Source: Bacillota bacterium
GTDB taxonomy: Bacteria > Bacillota > SHA-98 > UBA4971
Assembly: GCA_014360195.1 (NCBI GenBank)
Contig: JACIXY010000001.1
Coordinates: 1 to 64,000, forward strand
Direction of reading: 5' to 3'
DNA length: 64,000 nt
In this document: positions 8,492-16,431 of the stretch, piece after piece
Position numbering within the stretch: the first letter of the stretch is position 1
Layout: the number at the start of each line of letters is the position of its first letter
Position numbers and translations under genes: made by a program
Notes under the pieces: generated by a model
Seen by the model: the letters and a program-made list of their open reading frames with translations, nothing else
Told to the model about the DNA's origin: nothing
Database searches by the model: none

Positions 8492-9385
8492 ATGTACGAG
8501 CAGATAGCGAGCAATGTCAACAGGACGCGGCTCCTGATGGGCCTCTTCATCGCGCTTGTTGCGCTCCTCGGCTATGTGTTCGGCGAGATGTCCGGCGCCG
8601 GATGGAGCGGCCTTGTCATTGCGCTCATCATCTCGGTGGCGATGAGCTTTGCAAGCTATTATTACAGCGACCAGATCGTGCTTGCCATAAGCAGGGCAAG
8701 GCCGGTGACGAAGGACGAATACCCATACCTCTGGAATACGGTCGAGGGTCTCGCCATCGCTGCGGGGATACCCGCGCCGAGGCCGTATGTCATCGACGAT
8801 ACGGCCATGAACGCGTTCGCGACGGGGCGAGACCCCGAGCATGCCGCGATCGTCGTTACCACGGGCCTTCTCTCGAAGCTCAACCGCCAGGAGCTCGAGG
8901 GTGTGATCGCCCACGAGATGTCCCACATAAGGAACCGTGACATATTGATCGCCAGCGTGACGGTGGTGCTGGTGGGGGTCGTGGCCCTGCTCTCCGACTG
9001 GATGCTGCGATCGTTCTGGTGGGGAGGGTCGCGTCGGCGCCGAAACCGGAGCGGGTCCGGCCAGGCCGGCGTCATAATCGCCCTTATCGCCCTGGTTCTC
9101 GCCATACTCGCGCCGGTGGCGGCGCAGCTCATAAGGTTTGCCATCTCGCGCAAGCGCGAATTCCTGGCCGATGCCGACGGGGCGTTGCTCACGAGGTACC
9201 CGCCGGGGCTTGCTGACGCGCTCGAGAAGATAGCGGCAGACACTGAGCCACTCGAGGCCGCGAACCGTGCGACGGCGCATCTCTACATCGTGAACCCGTT
9301 GAAGGACGCACGGGGGCGGACGAGCTATCTTTACAGCACCCATCCTCCTATCGAGGAGCGGATAGCGAGGCTTCGGTCCATGTGA
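8492..9385 (+). CDS. htpX: HtpX-like membrane zinc metalloprotease (M48)
   Basis: A 297-residue M48 peptidase. Two N-terminal transmembrane helices lie at about 14-60. The catalytic HEMSH (HExxH) sits in GVIAHEMSHIRNRD near 144, with a following transmembrane pair and the third metal ligand in REFLADADGA. The C terminus has the usual STHPPIEERIARL. HtpX degrades damaged or misassembled membrane proteins under envelope stress. The length and layout are standard for the family. It follows lemA closely, so a shared operon is likely. A palindromic repeat element starts 70 bases after its stop. Confidence 0.92.
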   Translation: MYEQIASNVNRTRLLMGLFIALVALLGYVFGEMSGAGWSGLVIALIISVAMSFASYYYSDQIVLAISRARPVTKDEYPYLWNTVEGLAIAAGIPAPRPYVIDDTAMNAFATGRDPEHAAIVVTTGLLSKLNRQELEGVIAHEMSHIRNRDILIASVTVVLVGVVALLSDWMLRSFWWGGSRRRRNRSGSGQAGVIIALIALVLAILAPVAAQLIRFAISRKREFLADADGALLTRYPPGLADALEKIAADTEPLEAANRATAHLYIVNPLKDARGRTSYLYSTHPPIEERIARLRSM

Positions 9386-9455
9386 GCGGTGGGACGAGCC
9401 GGGCGCGGCGAGGAGTCGCCGTCGTCCGGCCGCGGACTGCTGCACGGGGTATGTG

Positions 9456-9581
9456 CGAAGTGAGAGTGCAGGAATTGGATTTCAGCGAAGCGCGCCCCGC
9501 CTGAGACGCCGTCCACGAGCGCAACACCGGCAACCCAACCCCCGTTGGAAAACCGGGAGGGATTAATGAACCCTCACTTAG
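9456..9581 (+). repeat. Palindromic MITE-like element, complete copy 4
   Basis: A 126-bp copy from CGAAGTGAGAGTGC to CCCTCACTTAG. It carries a short piece of the nested module (TTTCAGCGAAGCGCGCCCCG) before CAACACCGGCAACCC. TG flanks both ends, suggesting a 2-bp duplication. GGGAGGGATTAATG near the right end resembles a ribosome site plus start. Confidence 0.85.
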
Positions 9582-9684
9582 TGCCCTGCGGCATGACGCT
9601 GCAGGGCTTATCTTTTTGGTCGCGTTCTTCCATACTAACCATGACGCATCACCCATTCATGATGGCGTGGAGGAGCGCGGGTCT

Positions 9685-10950
9685 ATGGTGGCGAGGAAGT
9701 TTTTCGCAGCCGTTCTGGCCGTCACGTGTGTGTTGAGCATCGCGCCTCTTGTTTGGGCGCAGGGATGCGAGGAGGACACCGAGCACTGGTACACGATAAT
9801 CGACGAGGATACCGGGCGGGTCGTGCTTCACACCTGCCACGTGGTGGTGGTGGGCGACGAGTTCGTCGATCCCGAAAACCGCCGCTACAGGGTGGTGAGG
9901 GTCGTGGGCCACACTGCGTGGGCAAGGTTCGTCGGGCGGGTTGAGCTGGAGGCTGCCGCTGCGGCCTTTTACGCGGCGTGGCAACAGGAACTTGCGATGG
10001 CGGGGGTTGCGACCCCGCGCCGGCTGGCCCAGGCTCCTGCCGGGCGCCTGGTGGCCATATACCATACCCACAGTGACGAATCATACATTCCTACAAGCGG
10101 GACTCCGTCGGTGGCCCCGCACGGGGACGTCTACAACGTGGGAGCGGTGGTCAAGGAGCGTCTGCGCCGCTCCGTCGGGCTTCACGCGATCCAATCCTGG
10201 ACGTCGCACCTGCCCCACGACGGTGCGGCTTACGAGCGATCCAGGCGGACGGCCATGGCGCTTCTTCGCAGAAACCCCGATGCCCTCTTCGACCTTCACA
10301 GGGACGCTGCCCCGCTGGAGGCGTATGCCACAACCGTGGCAGGCAAGCCCGGGGCGAAGGTGATGATCGTCCTCGGCAGGCAGAACCCGAACCTTAAGGC
10401 GAACGAGCAATTCGCGTTCGCGGTGAAGAGCTTTGCCGACAAGAACTTCCCCGGGTTCGTCCGGGGGATCTTTTACGGCGACGCCACCTTCAATCAGGAT
10501 CTCTCACCGCGCGCCCTGCTTTTCGAGATGGGCTCCTACGAGAACAGTCAAGAGGCCGCCGAGCGCGTTATGGTGAACTTCATACTGTCGATTCCCGCAG
10601 TCCTATATGGGGTCACGCCCCAGGGGCGGACAGCCGGAGCCGAAGCGGCGCGCCGTGCAGCGGGGGAGCAGAGTGGGGCGGTATCGGCCCTTGCATGGGT
10701 CGGGATAGTCGCGCTGCTCGGGGGTGCGGCGTTCCTGCTCCTCAACGAGCGAAGCCTCAACGGAGTGCGCCAGAGGCTGCGCAAGCTGGCCAGCATCGAG
10801 TTTGCCAGCATCCTTGGGCTGAGAAAAAGGCCCCGGGGCCGTGGAGATGGGGATGGGGATGGGGACGGAGATGGGGACGGGGACGGGGATGGTCAGAGCG
10901 GCAGCGAAGAGGCCGGCCTGGAAACCCAGGGCTCGAGGGATCGTGTTTGA
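9685..10950 (+). CDS. spoIIP: Stage II sporulation protein P-like amidase (SpoIIP)
   Basis: About 421 residues. It has a signal peptide (KFFAAVLAVTCVLSIAPLVWA), then the SpoIIP amidase region with AIYHTHSDESYIP (zinc His and Glu), GDVYNVGAVVKERL, SWTSHLPHDGAAYERSRRTA and LFDLHRDAAP. A hydrophobic segment, ALAWVGIVALLGGAAFLLL, lies near the C terminus. SpoIIP is the peptidoglycan amidase and endopeptidase that works with SpoIID and SpoIIM during engulfment of the forespore, so it marks the organism as a spore-former. Unusual features are the C-terminal rather than N-terminal main anchor and a tail of eight Gly-Asp repeats (DNA 10843-10890). ATG 9685 is chosen because the signal peptide then begins MVARKFF; the longer frame includes non-conserved residues. 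Confidence 0.85.
   Translation: MVARKFFAAVLAVTCVLSIAPLVWAQGCEEDTEHWYTIIDEDTGRVVLHTCHVVVVGDEFVDPENRRYRVVRVVGHTAWARFVGRVELEAAAAAFYAAWQQELAMAGVATPRRLAQAPAGRLVAIYHTHSDESYIPTSGTPSVAPHGDVYNVGAVVKERLRRSVGLHAIQSWTSHLPHDGAAYERSRRTAMALLRRNPDALFDLHRDAAPLEAYATTVAGKPGAKVMIVLGRQNPNLKANEQFAFAVKSFADKNFPGFVRGIFYGDATFNQDLSPRALLFEMGSYENSQEAAERVMVNFILSIPAVLYGVTPQGRTAGAEAARRAAGEQSGAVSALAWVGIVALLGGAAFLLLNERSLNGVRQRLRKLASIEFASILGLRKRPRGRGDGDGDGDGDGDGDGDGQSGSEEAGLETQGSRDRV
10843..10890 (+). repeat. In-frame 6-bp tandem repeat encoding (Gly-Asp)8
   Basis: Eight units of GGRGAY (gga/ggg then gat/gac) in the 3' end of the SpoIIP-like gene. The copies differ at wobble positions, so the array is not freshly expanded. 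It encodes an acidic, flexible tail after the transmembrane helix. Confidence 0.9.
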
Positions 10951-11020
10951 GCGGACGGCGACGAGGCGCGTGTAGCGATAGTGGCGCCTGTCGGGTGGTT
11001 CCGCTGCTCGCAACCTGGGA

Positions 11021-11147
11021 CTAAGTGAGGGTGCGTTAGTTCTCGTCCCTTTTCCAGTAGTTGCCGGGTTGCCTGTAACTCAGAAGAGAGGGCGCGACAC
11101 TGGCAACCTCTCTCAATAGCCAGGGGCATTTCCTCGCTCTCACACAG
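11021..11147 (-). repeat. Palindromic MITE-like element, copy 5
   Basis: A reverse-orientation copy, 127 bp. CTAAGTGAGGGTGC (11021-11034) is a perfect terminus; the far end (CTCTCACACAG) has decayed. The inner arm is TAGTTGCCGGGTTGCC. GA lies on both flanks, consistent with a 2-bp duplication. It fills most of the gap between spoIIP and the CBM25-like gene. Confidence 0.8.
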
Positions 11148-11275
11148 GACCGGGAGGCGAGGGAGTAAGCTGCCTGCCAGCCGGCTGCGCCAGATGTCAA
11201 TCTGGCTTTCCTCGCGGTGCGCTGGAGAGGGGGAATTTTCATCTATAGCTGCGCCTCCGCTCAGATAGACTATGA

Positions 11276-11824
11276 ATGCGGGACATCCGCATCCGTAGCT
11301 TGGAGGAGGTATTCAGGCCCATGGCGGGCATCATTGACTGGGTTGCAAAAAGGCTGAACAGGACCGACGTGGAGGTTACGGCGGAGATAGCCCAGGCGAG
11401 CCGGCGTATGGCCGGGCGGGCCGGGGAGGAAAGCCCGCGGCAGGGAAGCCCGGGGGCTGAGGGTGGCCGGGAGATCCCATCGGTGGAAGGGGCGGCTCCT
11501 GCGAACGTTGACGACGGGGTGTACGTAAGTCCCACTCCGATCACCGCGGGGGACTCGGTGTCTGTGAGGTATAGCGGGCTGCTTGCAAAGTCCGGGGCAG
11601 AGCAGGTGTACCTGCACATGGGTTATGGGATCGGCACCTGGAACTCTGTGGCCGACATACCCATGACCAGGGCAGGACCCGGAACCTTCGAAGCACGCGT
11701 GGACGTGCCGCTCGAGGAGACCTCGAGGTTCCACTTCTGCTTCAGAGATAATGCGGGTAACTGGGATAACAACGGTGGGCGCAACTGGAGCTACGAGATC
11801 CACAACGGCGAGCTCGTCATGTAG
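11276..11824 (+). CDS. Stand-alone CBM25-like carbohydrate-binding protein
   Basis: A 182-residue protein. The N-terminal ~80 residues are charged and partly low complexity. The C-terminal ~95 form a CBM25 (starch-binding X25) domain, with VYVSPTPITAGDSVSVRYSG leading to YLHMGYG-GTW, FHFCFRDNAGNWDNN and NWSYEI. CBM25 domains bind alpha-glucans and are usually attached to amylases; here there is no catalytic domain, signal peptide or anchor. A cytoplasmic role at glycogen or another alpha-glucan is an inference. A shorter paralogue lies on the opposite strand at 14884-15204. The start is uncertain; a good Shine-Dalgarno is not obvious, though ATG 11321 is an alternative. Confidence 0.75.
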   Translation: MRDIRIRSLEEVFRPMAGIIDWVAKRLNRTDVEVTAEIAQASRRMAGRAGEESPRQGSPGAEGGREIPSVEGAAPANVDDGVYVSPTPITAGDSVSVRYSGLLAKSGAEQVYLHMGYGIGTWNSVADIPMTRAGPGTFEARVDVPLEETSRFHFCFRDNAGNWDNNGGRNWSYEIHNGELVM

Positions 11825-11969
11825 CATCGCGTAGCATCTCGCTTCGTGGAGCCCCTCACCGGGACTCCGTGGCTGTGCTTCCTTAGGCCCGGGGTCCCCA
11901 CGCTGCCTGGCTGCTTCGCGTGTTCTGCCCGCTTCCGTCCCCGCTCGGCCCGCCGGCCCGCCCTGTGCC

Positions 11970-11998
11970 TTGAAGAGCCCGTCTCTCTAAGGTATAAT
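11970..11998 (+). promoter_or_regulatory. Sigma-A type promoter of gltX
   Basis: TTGAAG (11970-11975), a 17-bp spacer and a perfect TATAAT (11993-11998), 45 bases before the gltX start. Confidence 0.75.
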
Positions 11999-12042
11999 GC
12001 AAGGCATGAGGGCTCATGAGGGCTATTGAGAGGGGTTGTGTC

Positions 12043-13509
12043 ATGGATCGGGTTAGGGTTAGGTTCGCTCCGTCTCCCACCGGGCACCTGCACGTCGGAG
12101 GGGCGCGCACGGTGCTCTTTAACTGGCTTTTCGCGCGGCACCACGGAGGCACGTTCGTTCTTCGGATCGAGGATACCGACGTGGAAAGGTCCACGGAGGC
12201 GTCGGTCGACGCGATCATCGACAGCATAAAGTGGCTTGGGCTCGACTGGGATGAGGGGCCTATCGTGGGCGGCAGGTACGGCCCGTACTTCCAATCGGAG
12301 AGGCTGGAGACCTACCGCGAGTACGCCGACAGGCTGCTTTCGACCGGGCACGCCTACCCGTGCTACTGCACTCCTGAGGAGCTCGAGGAGGCCCGCAAGG
12401 CCGCGCTGGGCCGGGGCCAGTCCGTCGGGTACTCGGGGCGCTGCAGGCACCTGTCGCCGGAGGAGCGCCGGGCGTTCGAGGCGGAGGGCCGCAAGCCCGC
12501 GCTCAGGTTCAGGGTAGACGAGGGCGAGACCGTGGTGAGGGATCTCATCAGGGGCGAGGTTCGTTTCGAGAACAGGTTCATCGATGACTTCGTGATCCTG
12601 AAATCGGACGGCTATCCGACCTACAACTTCGCAGCGGTTGTGGACGACACCCTGATGGAGATCTCCCATATCATCCGGGGCGACGAGCACCTGCCCAACA
12701 CTCCGAAGCAGATCATGATATACCGGGCGCTCGGCTTTGATCTCCCGAAATTCGCCCACGTTTCCATGATACTCGGGCCGGACAGGACCAAGCTCAGCAA
12801 GCGGCACGGCGCAACCTCCATCGCGCAGTACCGCGAGGACGGCTATATGCCGGACGCGCTTGTGAACTACCTCGTCCTCCTCGGCTGGGCGTACGACGCC
12901 ACCCAGCAGATCTTTAGCAGGGAGGAGCTTATCGAGAAGTTCACCCTGGAGAAGGTCTCGAAGAACCCGGCGGTCTTCGATCCGGACAAACTGCTCTGGA
13001 TGAACGGCCACTACCTGAGGGCTACCGACGTGAAGATCCTTGCAAGCCTCGCCGTGGAGCACCTTGCCCGGGCAGGGCTTGTGCCGGCTGCTCCGGACGA
13101 GCGCGAAATGGCGCGTATCGAGAAGATCGTGGGCCTCCTCAAGGAGAGGATGCGTACGGTGAAGGACGTCGTGGCCTTGGGGGACTTCTTCTTTACGGAA
13201 GGGGTCTCGTACGACGCGGAGGCTTTCGAGAAGTTCCTTGCGCGCGACTACGTGCCGGAGGCTCTGCGGGAGATCCGGCGGAGGCTCGGGGCACTCGGCG
13301 AGTTCACGGCAGCGGAGGTCGAGAGGGTGCTGCGGGGTTATGCTGCGGAGGTAGGACGGAAAGCCGGCGATGTCATCCACCCAGTGCGCGTGGCCGTGAC
13401 GGGGCGTGCGGCAAGCCCGGGGCTCTTTGAGGTCCTGGAGCTGCTCGGTAAGGACGTGACATGCTCACGCCTGGACGCCGTCCTGGCTAAGCTCTCAACC
13501 GGTGGCTGA
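12043..13509 (+). CDS. gltX: Glutamyl-tRNA synthetase
   Basis: A 488-residue class I synthetase. The HIGH-type motif HLHVG is at residues 15-19 within FAPSPTGHLHVGGAR. The zinc-binding insert CYC...C is near 107-128, and the KMSKS-type motif KLSKRHG is near 248. The C-terminal anticodon-binding region includes VGLLKERMRTVKDV and HPVRVAVTGRAASPGLFEVL. It charges tRNA-Glu; in many Bacillota the enzyme is non-discriminating and also makes Glu-tRNA-Gln for the GatCAB route. ATG 12043 has GAGAGGGG seven bases upstream and a clear promoter further up. The two tRNA genes that follow are tRNA-Gln and tRNA-Glu, which fits that double duty; no glnS is in the window. Confidence 0.95.
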   Translation: MDRVRVRFAPSPTGHLHVGGARTVLFNWLFARHHGGTFVLRIEDTDVERSTEASVDAIIDSIKWLGLDWDEGPIVGGRYGPYFQSERLETYREYADRLLSTGHAYPCYCTPEELEEARKAALGRGQSVGYSGRCRHLSPEERRAFEAEGRKPALRFRVDEGETVVRDLIRGEVRFENRFIDDFVILKSDGYPTYNFAAVVDDTLMEISHIIRGDEHLPNTPKQIMIYRALGFDLPKFAHVSMILGPDRTKLSKRHGATSIAQYREDGYMPDALVNYLVLLGWAYDATQQIFSREELIEKFTLEKVSKNPAVFDPDKLLWMNGHYLRATDVKILASLAVEHLARAGLVPAAPDEREMARIEKIVGLLKERMRTVKDVVALGDFFFTEGVSYDAEAFEKFLARDYVPEALREIRRRLGALGEFTAAEVERVLRGYAAEVGRKAGDVIHPVRVAVTGRAASPGLFEVLELLGKDVTCSRLDAVLAKLSTGG

Positions 13510-13575
13510 GCGGCGAGACCGGGTGGTTCGGGGTTCGCCACAGGAAAGCTCGTGGGAAGAAGCTCGTAACAGGGG

Positions 13576-13605
13576 TTGACGCGAGGGCGTATGCTGTGTT
13601 AGAAT
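13576..13605 (+). promoter_or_regulatory. Promoter of the tRNA-Gln/tRNA-Glu pair
   Basis: TTGACG (13576-13581), an 18-bp spacer and TAGAAT (13600-13605), about 59 bases before tRNA-Gln. Confidence 0.6.
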
Positions 13606-13663
13606 TCCGACGTGGGAGGGCCGCACGGCAGTCGCCGCGGCCAGCCCGAGAAAAGGACCGTGC

Positions 13664-13737
13664 TGGGGAGTCGTCTAGTGGTAGGACGACAGACTCTGGA
13701 TCTGTTTGCGGGGGTTCGAATCCTCCCTCCCCAGCCA
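13664..13737 (+). tRNA. tRNA-Gln (anticodon CUG), CCA encoded
   Basis: Acceptor TGGGGAG (13664-13670) pairs with CTCCCCA (13727-13733), followed by G and encoded CCA. The anticodon stem ACAGA/TCTGT encloses CTCTGGA, giving anticodon CTG. The T arm GGTTCGAAT is present. Confidence 0.93.
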
Positions 13738-13757
13738 GAATATGTTTTAAACTGTGT

Positions 13758-13833
13758 GGCCCCGTCGTCTAGCGGCCCAGGACACCGCCCTCTCAAGGCG
13801 GTGACACGGATTCGAATTCCGTCGGGGCCACCA
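13758..13833 (+). tRNA. tRNA-Glu (anticodon CUC), CCA encoded
   Basis: Acceptor GGCCCCG (13758-13764) pairs with CGGGGCC (13823-13829), followed by A and encoded CCA. Anticodon stem CCGCC/GGCGG encloses CTCTCAA, giving anticodon CTC. A TTTTT run follows directly. Confidence 0.93.
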
Positions 13834-13936
13834 TTTTTGTGTACGCCCTACCACAATGCCCGCACACCTTCTCGTTGCGGTCGCAAAGGTGGCCCTCTGG
13901 CGTCTAGCCCACTCGGCCCCTCGCCTCCGCGCGCGC

Positions 13937-14581
13937 TCACGCCAGGAACGCCGCCACGACTCCAACGAGGAAGATCCCGTCGTATACGCCTGCCCCGCCT
14001 ATGCTGACGAGCTGTGCTCCAAGGGTGCGGATTCTGGAGAGATTCAGGAGGTCCGCACCGATGAGCGTGCCGATGGAGCCTGCTATGTACGCCACCGGCG
14101 CGGCATACTCGCCTGCCAGCAGGAGCGCTGCGCCTGCAGCGACGAGCGGTGGGATGAATGCCGGGAGGGCGATACCGACGCCGGGCACGAGCCGCGCCAT
14201 GGACTTCGCAGCCCAGGCTACGACGGCGGTTGCCGCGATCGCGGGCAGGATCGGCGTTCTCTGCAGGAGATAGAGGGCGAACACGGTGGGCACCACCGCT
14301 CCGCCGAAGTTCACGGCTATGACCTGCTGGCGCACGCGCGGCGGGTAATAGAAAAGGAATGAGAAGAAGAGCCGCGGCGGCTCCTCCACGACGATGCGCT
14401 GTCGAACGAGGGGGATATTGATGACGCTCCCGAGGAGCGAGAGCCCGAAGAGCAGAACGGCGCCCTCGGGCGAGAGCCCTAGCTTGGTGAAGGATATCGC
14501 TGCGACGTTAAAGTAGAACAGAAACACGAGCGCCGGCAGCAGCAAGATGAACAACAGCACCAGCGGAAGTAAACCGAACAC
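13937..14581 (-). CDS. DUF1614 family integral membrane protein
   Basis: A 214-residue, very hydrophobic protein with about six to seven transmembrane segments. It begins FGLLPLVLLFILLLPALVF. Conserved-looking loops are SLLGSVINIPL, VNFGGAVVPTVFALYLL, GVGIALPAFIPPLVAA, GTLIGADLLNL and ISIGGAGVYDGIFLVGV in the family pattern; the last reads VSIGGAGVYDGIFL here. The family's role is not established, although GGAGVxDGIF suggests a polar pore or binding site. GTG 14581 has GAGGGATG upstream on the minus strand. It is convergent with the tRNA genes. Confidence 0.8.
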   Translation of the reverse strand: MFGLLPLVLLFILLLPALVFLFYFNVAAISFTKLGLSPEGAVLLFGLSLLGSVINIPLVRQRIVVEEPPRLFFSFLFYYPPRVRQQVIAVNFGGAVVPTVFALYLLQRTPILPAIAATAVVAWAAKSMARLVPGVGIALPAFIPPLVAAGAALLLAGEYAAPVAYIAGSIGTLIGADLLNLSRIRTLGAQLVSIGGAGVYDGIFLVGVVAAFLA

Positions 14582-14883
14582 TTGGGCATCCCTCGGTCGG
14601 CCGTCCCGTAACTACGCCAAACTACGACATCGTTTCCGTTCTGTGCTGGCCCGCGTTTGACCTGCCGGGCGAACCACGAGAAGGAACCAGCCGAGCGCGG
14701 CGGCGGCCATCACTATTATAGCCGATATGCTCAGGATTGTGACCTGTGATATCACGGTCGCGAGCAAGGTCGCGGCGGTGATCGAGACAAAAGAACTGCG
14801 GGCCCCTCCGGGAAATGCAGGGCCCGCAGCGGATCGCAAGGTCGCCGGGTCGGACCCGGTCGGACTGGCTTTGAGTTCCAGGA
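14582..14883. other. Intergenic region holding a minus-strand terminator
   Basis: About 300 bases between DUF1614 and the CBM25-like gene, both on the minus strand. Apart from the strong hairpin at 14787-14829, no gene is supported. A hydrophobic open frame on the minus strand overlaps that hairpin and is not accepted. Confidence 0.6.
14787..14829 (-). terminator. Rho-independent terminator of the CBM25-like gene
   Basis: CTGCGGGCCC (14796-14805) and GGGCCCGCAG (14820-14829) form a perfect 10-bp stem. On the minus strand it is followed by a T-rich run (complement of 14787-14795). It lies 55 bases past the stop at 14884. Confidence 0.8.
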
Positions 14884-15204
14884 TCAGATGATTTCAACGC
14901 CCCAGTTGAGACCCGAGTTATTGTCCCAATGGTCGGCGCCGTCCTTGAAGCAGAAGTTGAACGTCTTGTCCCCCTCGATCGTCACGTCGGCTGACCAGGT
15001 CACGTCGTCTACCTTGGTCATCGGAGTGAAGCGTGCGTTCTCCCAGTTGTCGCCGTACCCGGAGTACAGATAGATGGAGTCGGCTCCGGACATGGAGAGC
15101 AGGCCTTTGTACATGATTGTTCCCTTCTTCTTGCTGGCGAGAGGAACGGGATCGACCGCAACTCTCCTGTCGATAAATAGATCCCGCATGGCTTTTCTCG
15201 GCAT
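14884..15204 (-). CDS. Stand-alone CBM25-like carbohydrate-binding protein (short paralogue)
   Basis: A 106-residue protein that is almost entirely one CBM25-like domain: GTIMYKGLLSMSGADSIYLY, SGYGDNWENARFTPMTKV, FNFCFKDGADHWDNN and GLNWGVEII. It shares the FCF+D...WDNN...NW core with the protein at 11276-11824. No signal peptide, catalytic domain or anchor is present. Binding to alpha-glucan is known for the family; what this free module does is unknown. GAAGGAGTG lies about eight bases upstream on the minus strand, and a perfect terminator follows, so it is an independently transcribed gene. Confidence 0.8.
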   Translation of the reverse strand: MPRKAMRDLFIDRRVAVDPVPLASKKKGTIMYKGLLSMSGADSIYLYSGYGDNWENARFTPMTKVDDVTWSADVTIEGDKTFNFCFKDGADHWDNNSGLNWGVEII

Positions 15205-15449
15205 GTGCCACCATCACTCCTTCGTACATGGCTGTTGATATCAGTATTATTATCTTGTGTTTGGTCGGGTTTATGTGCTTTCATGTGCGGCTGCCCAAAC
15301 TCGCGACGCCGTAGCCCGTGATGCCGGACTGAAAGAGGCAGGTCGTCTAGAGGAGAAACGCGCATGGAGGAGAAATCACTACCTATACTACACCGGGGAC
15401 CTGAGCAACGGGTCGAAGCTAGAAGACATCCGGCTGGGAGGGATCACGA

Positions 15450-16415
15450 GTGGTTGTGTTAGGCGAGGACCTGCGCCGCGCTGCGCACACCGCGCTTGCG
15501 CAGTGCATGGGAGTGTCGTCGGGAGAGAGCGTGCTTGTCATCACCGATGAGAAGCTGCGGGAGATCGGGTACGCCCTGTGGGACGCAGCGCGCTTTCTCG
15601 GGGCGGAGGCGATGCTTATCGAGATGATACCGAGGACGAGAAACGGCGAGGAGCCGCCCCCCGCAATCGCGGCCATCATGAAGGCGGTGGATGTGGTGCT
15701 CGCCCCTACGAGCAAGTCCCTTTCGCACACTGCCGCCAGGCGCGAGGCGTGTGCGGCGGGGGCGCGGATCGCGACGCTGCCGGGTATCACGCGAGAGGCT
15801 ATGGTGCGTACCCTCTCGGCGGACTATGCTCGCATCGCCGAGGTGAGCACCAAGGTTGCGGCCATCCTGACGTCGGGGAAGACCGCCAGGGTCGTAGGCC
15901 CCTCAGGCACCGACATCACCATGTCTCTTGAGGGACGTGAAGGGCACCCTGACACCGGCATATATCGCCTTCCGGGCGACTTCGGAAACCTGCCTGCCGG
16001 GGAGGCGTACATCGCGCCCGTTGAGGGCTCTGCGACCGGGGTCATCGTGGTGGATGGCGCGATGGCAGGCGCAGGCATGCTGGAGGATCGCATCACGATG
16101 AAGGTGGAGCGCGGGTACGTCACTGAGATATCCGGAGGACAGGCGGCGAAGGCGCTCGAGGATGCCATAGCCCACCTGGGGAAGCCTGCCAGGAACATCG
16201 CCGAGCTTGGAGTGGGGACCAACGACCGGGCCGTGATCACCGGCAAGGTGCTCGAGGACGAGAAAGTGCTCGGGACCGTCCACATCGCGATCGGCAACAA
16301 CGTGAGCTTCGGGGGGACCGTTGACGTTCCGAGCCACCTGGACGGCATAATCCTGAAGCCCACGCTGGTTGTGGACGGGGTGGCCGTCATCGAGGACGGC
16401 GTTCTGAGAGTATGA
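15450..16415 (+). CDS. M29-type (thermophilic) aminopeptidase
   Basis: A 321-residue protein of the M29 aminopeptidase family. It starts with SSGESVLVITDE, followed by ARFLGAEAMLIEM, TSKSLSHTAARREA and GTDITMSLEGREGH. The metal-binding end has PAGEAYIAPVEGSATG, LGVGTNDRAVITGKVLEDEK, GTVHIAIGNNVSFGG and HLDGIILKPTL. Family members are cobalt- or zinc-dependent exopeptidases that remove N-terminal residues in the cytosol. GTG 15450 is preceded by GGGAGGG at good spacing. The next gene, a second peptidase, starts 16 bases downstream, so both probably form one peptide-degrading operon. Confidence 0.87.
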   Translation: MVVLGEDLRRAAHTALAQCMGVSSGESVLVITDEKLREIGYALWDAARFLGAEAMLIEMIPRTRNGEEPPPAIAAIMKAVDVVLAPTSKSLSHTAARREACAAGARIATLPGITREAMVRTLSADYARIAEVSTKVAAILTSGKTARVVGPSGTDITMSLEGREGHPDTGIYRLPGDFGNLPAGEAYIAPVEGSATGVIVVDGAMAGAGMLEDRITMKVERGYVTEISGGQAAKALEDAIAHLGKPARNIAELGVGTNDRAVITGKVLEDEKVLGTVHIAIGNNVSFGGTVDVPSHLDGIILKPTLVVDGVAVIEDGVLRV

Positions 16416-16431
16416 TTGGAGGGGGTCCACT

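Noticed and set aside
7628-9445. Long minus-strand open frame antisense to mtaD, lemA and htpX
   Set aside because: Antisense to three family-assigned genes, with no domain of its own.
9600-9684. Sporulation sigma-E-like promoter before spoIIP
   Set aside because: CATACTAAC resembles a -10, but no matching -35 at proper spacing was found.
14612-14839. 75-residue hydrophobic minus-strand frame
   Set aside because: It overlaps the strong terminator hairpin at 14787-14829 and has no ribosome site.
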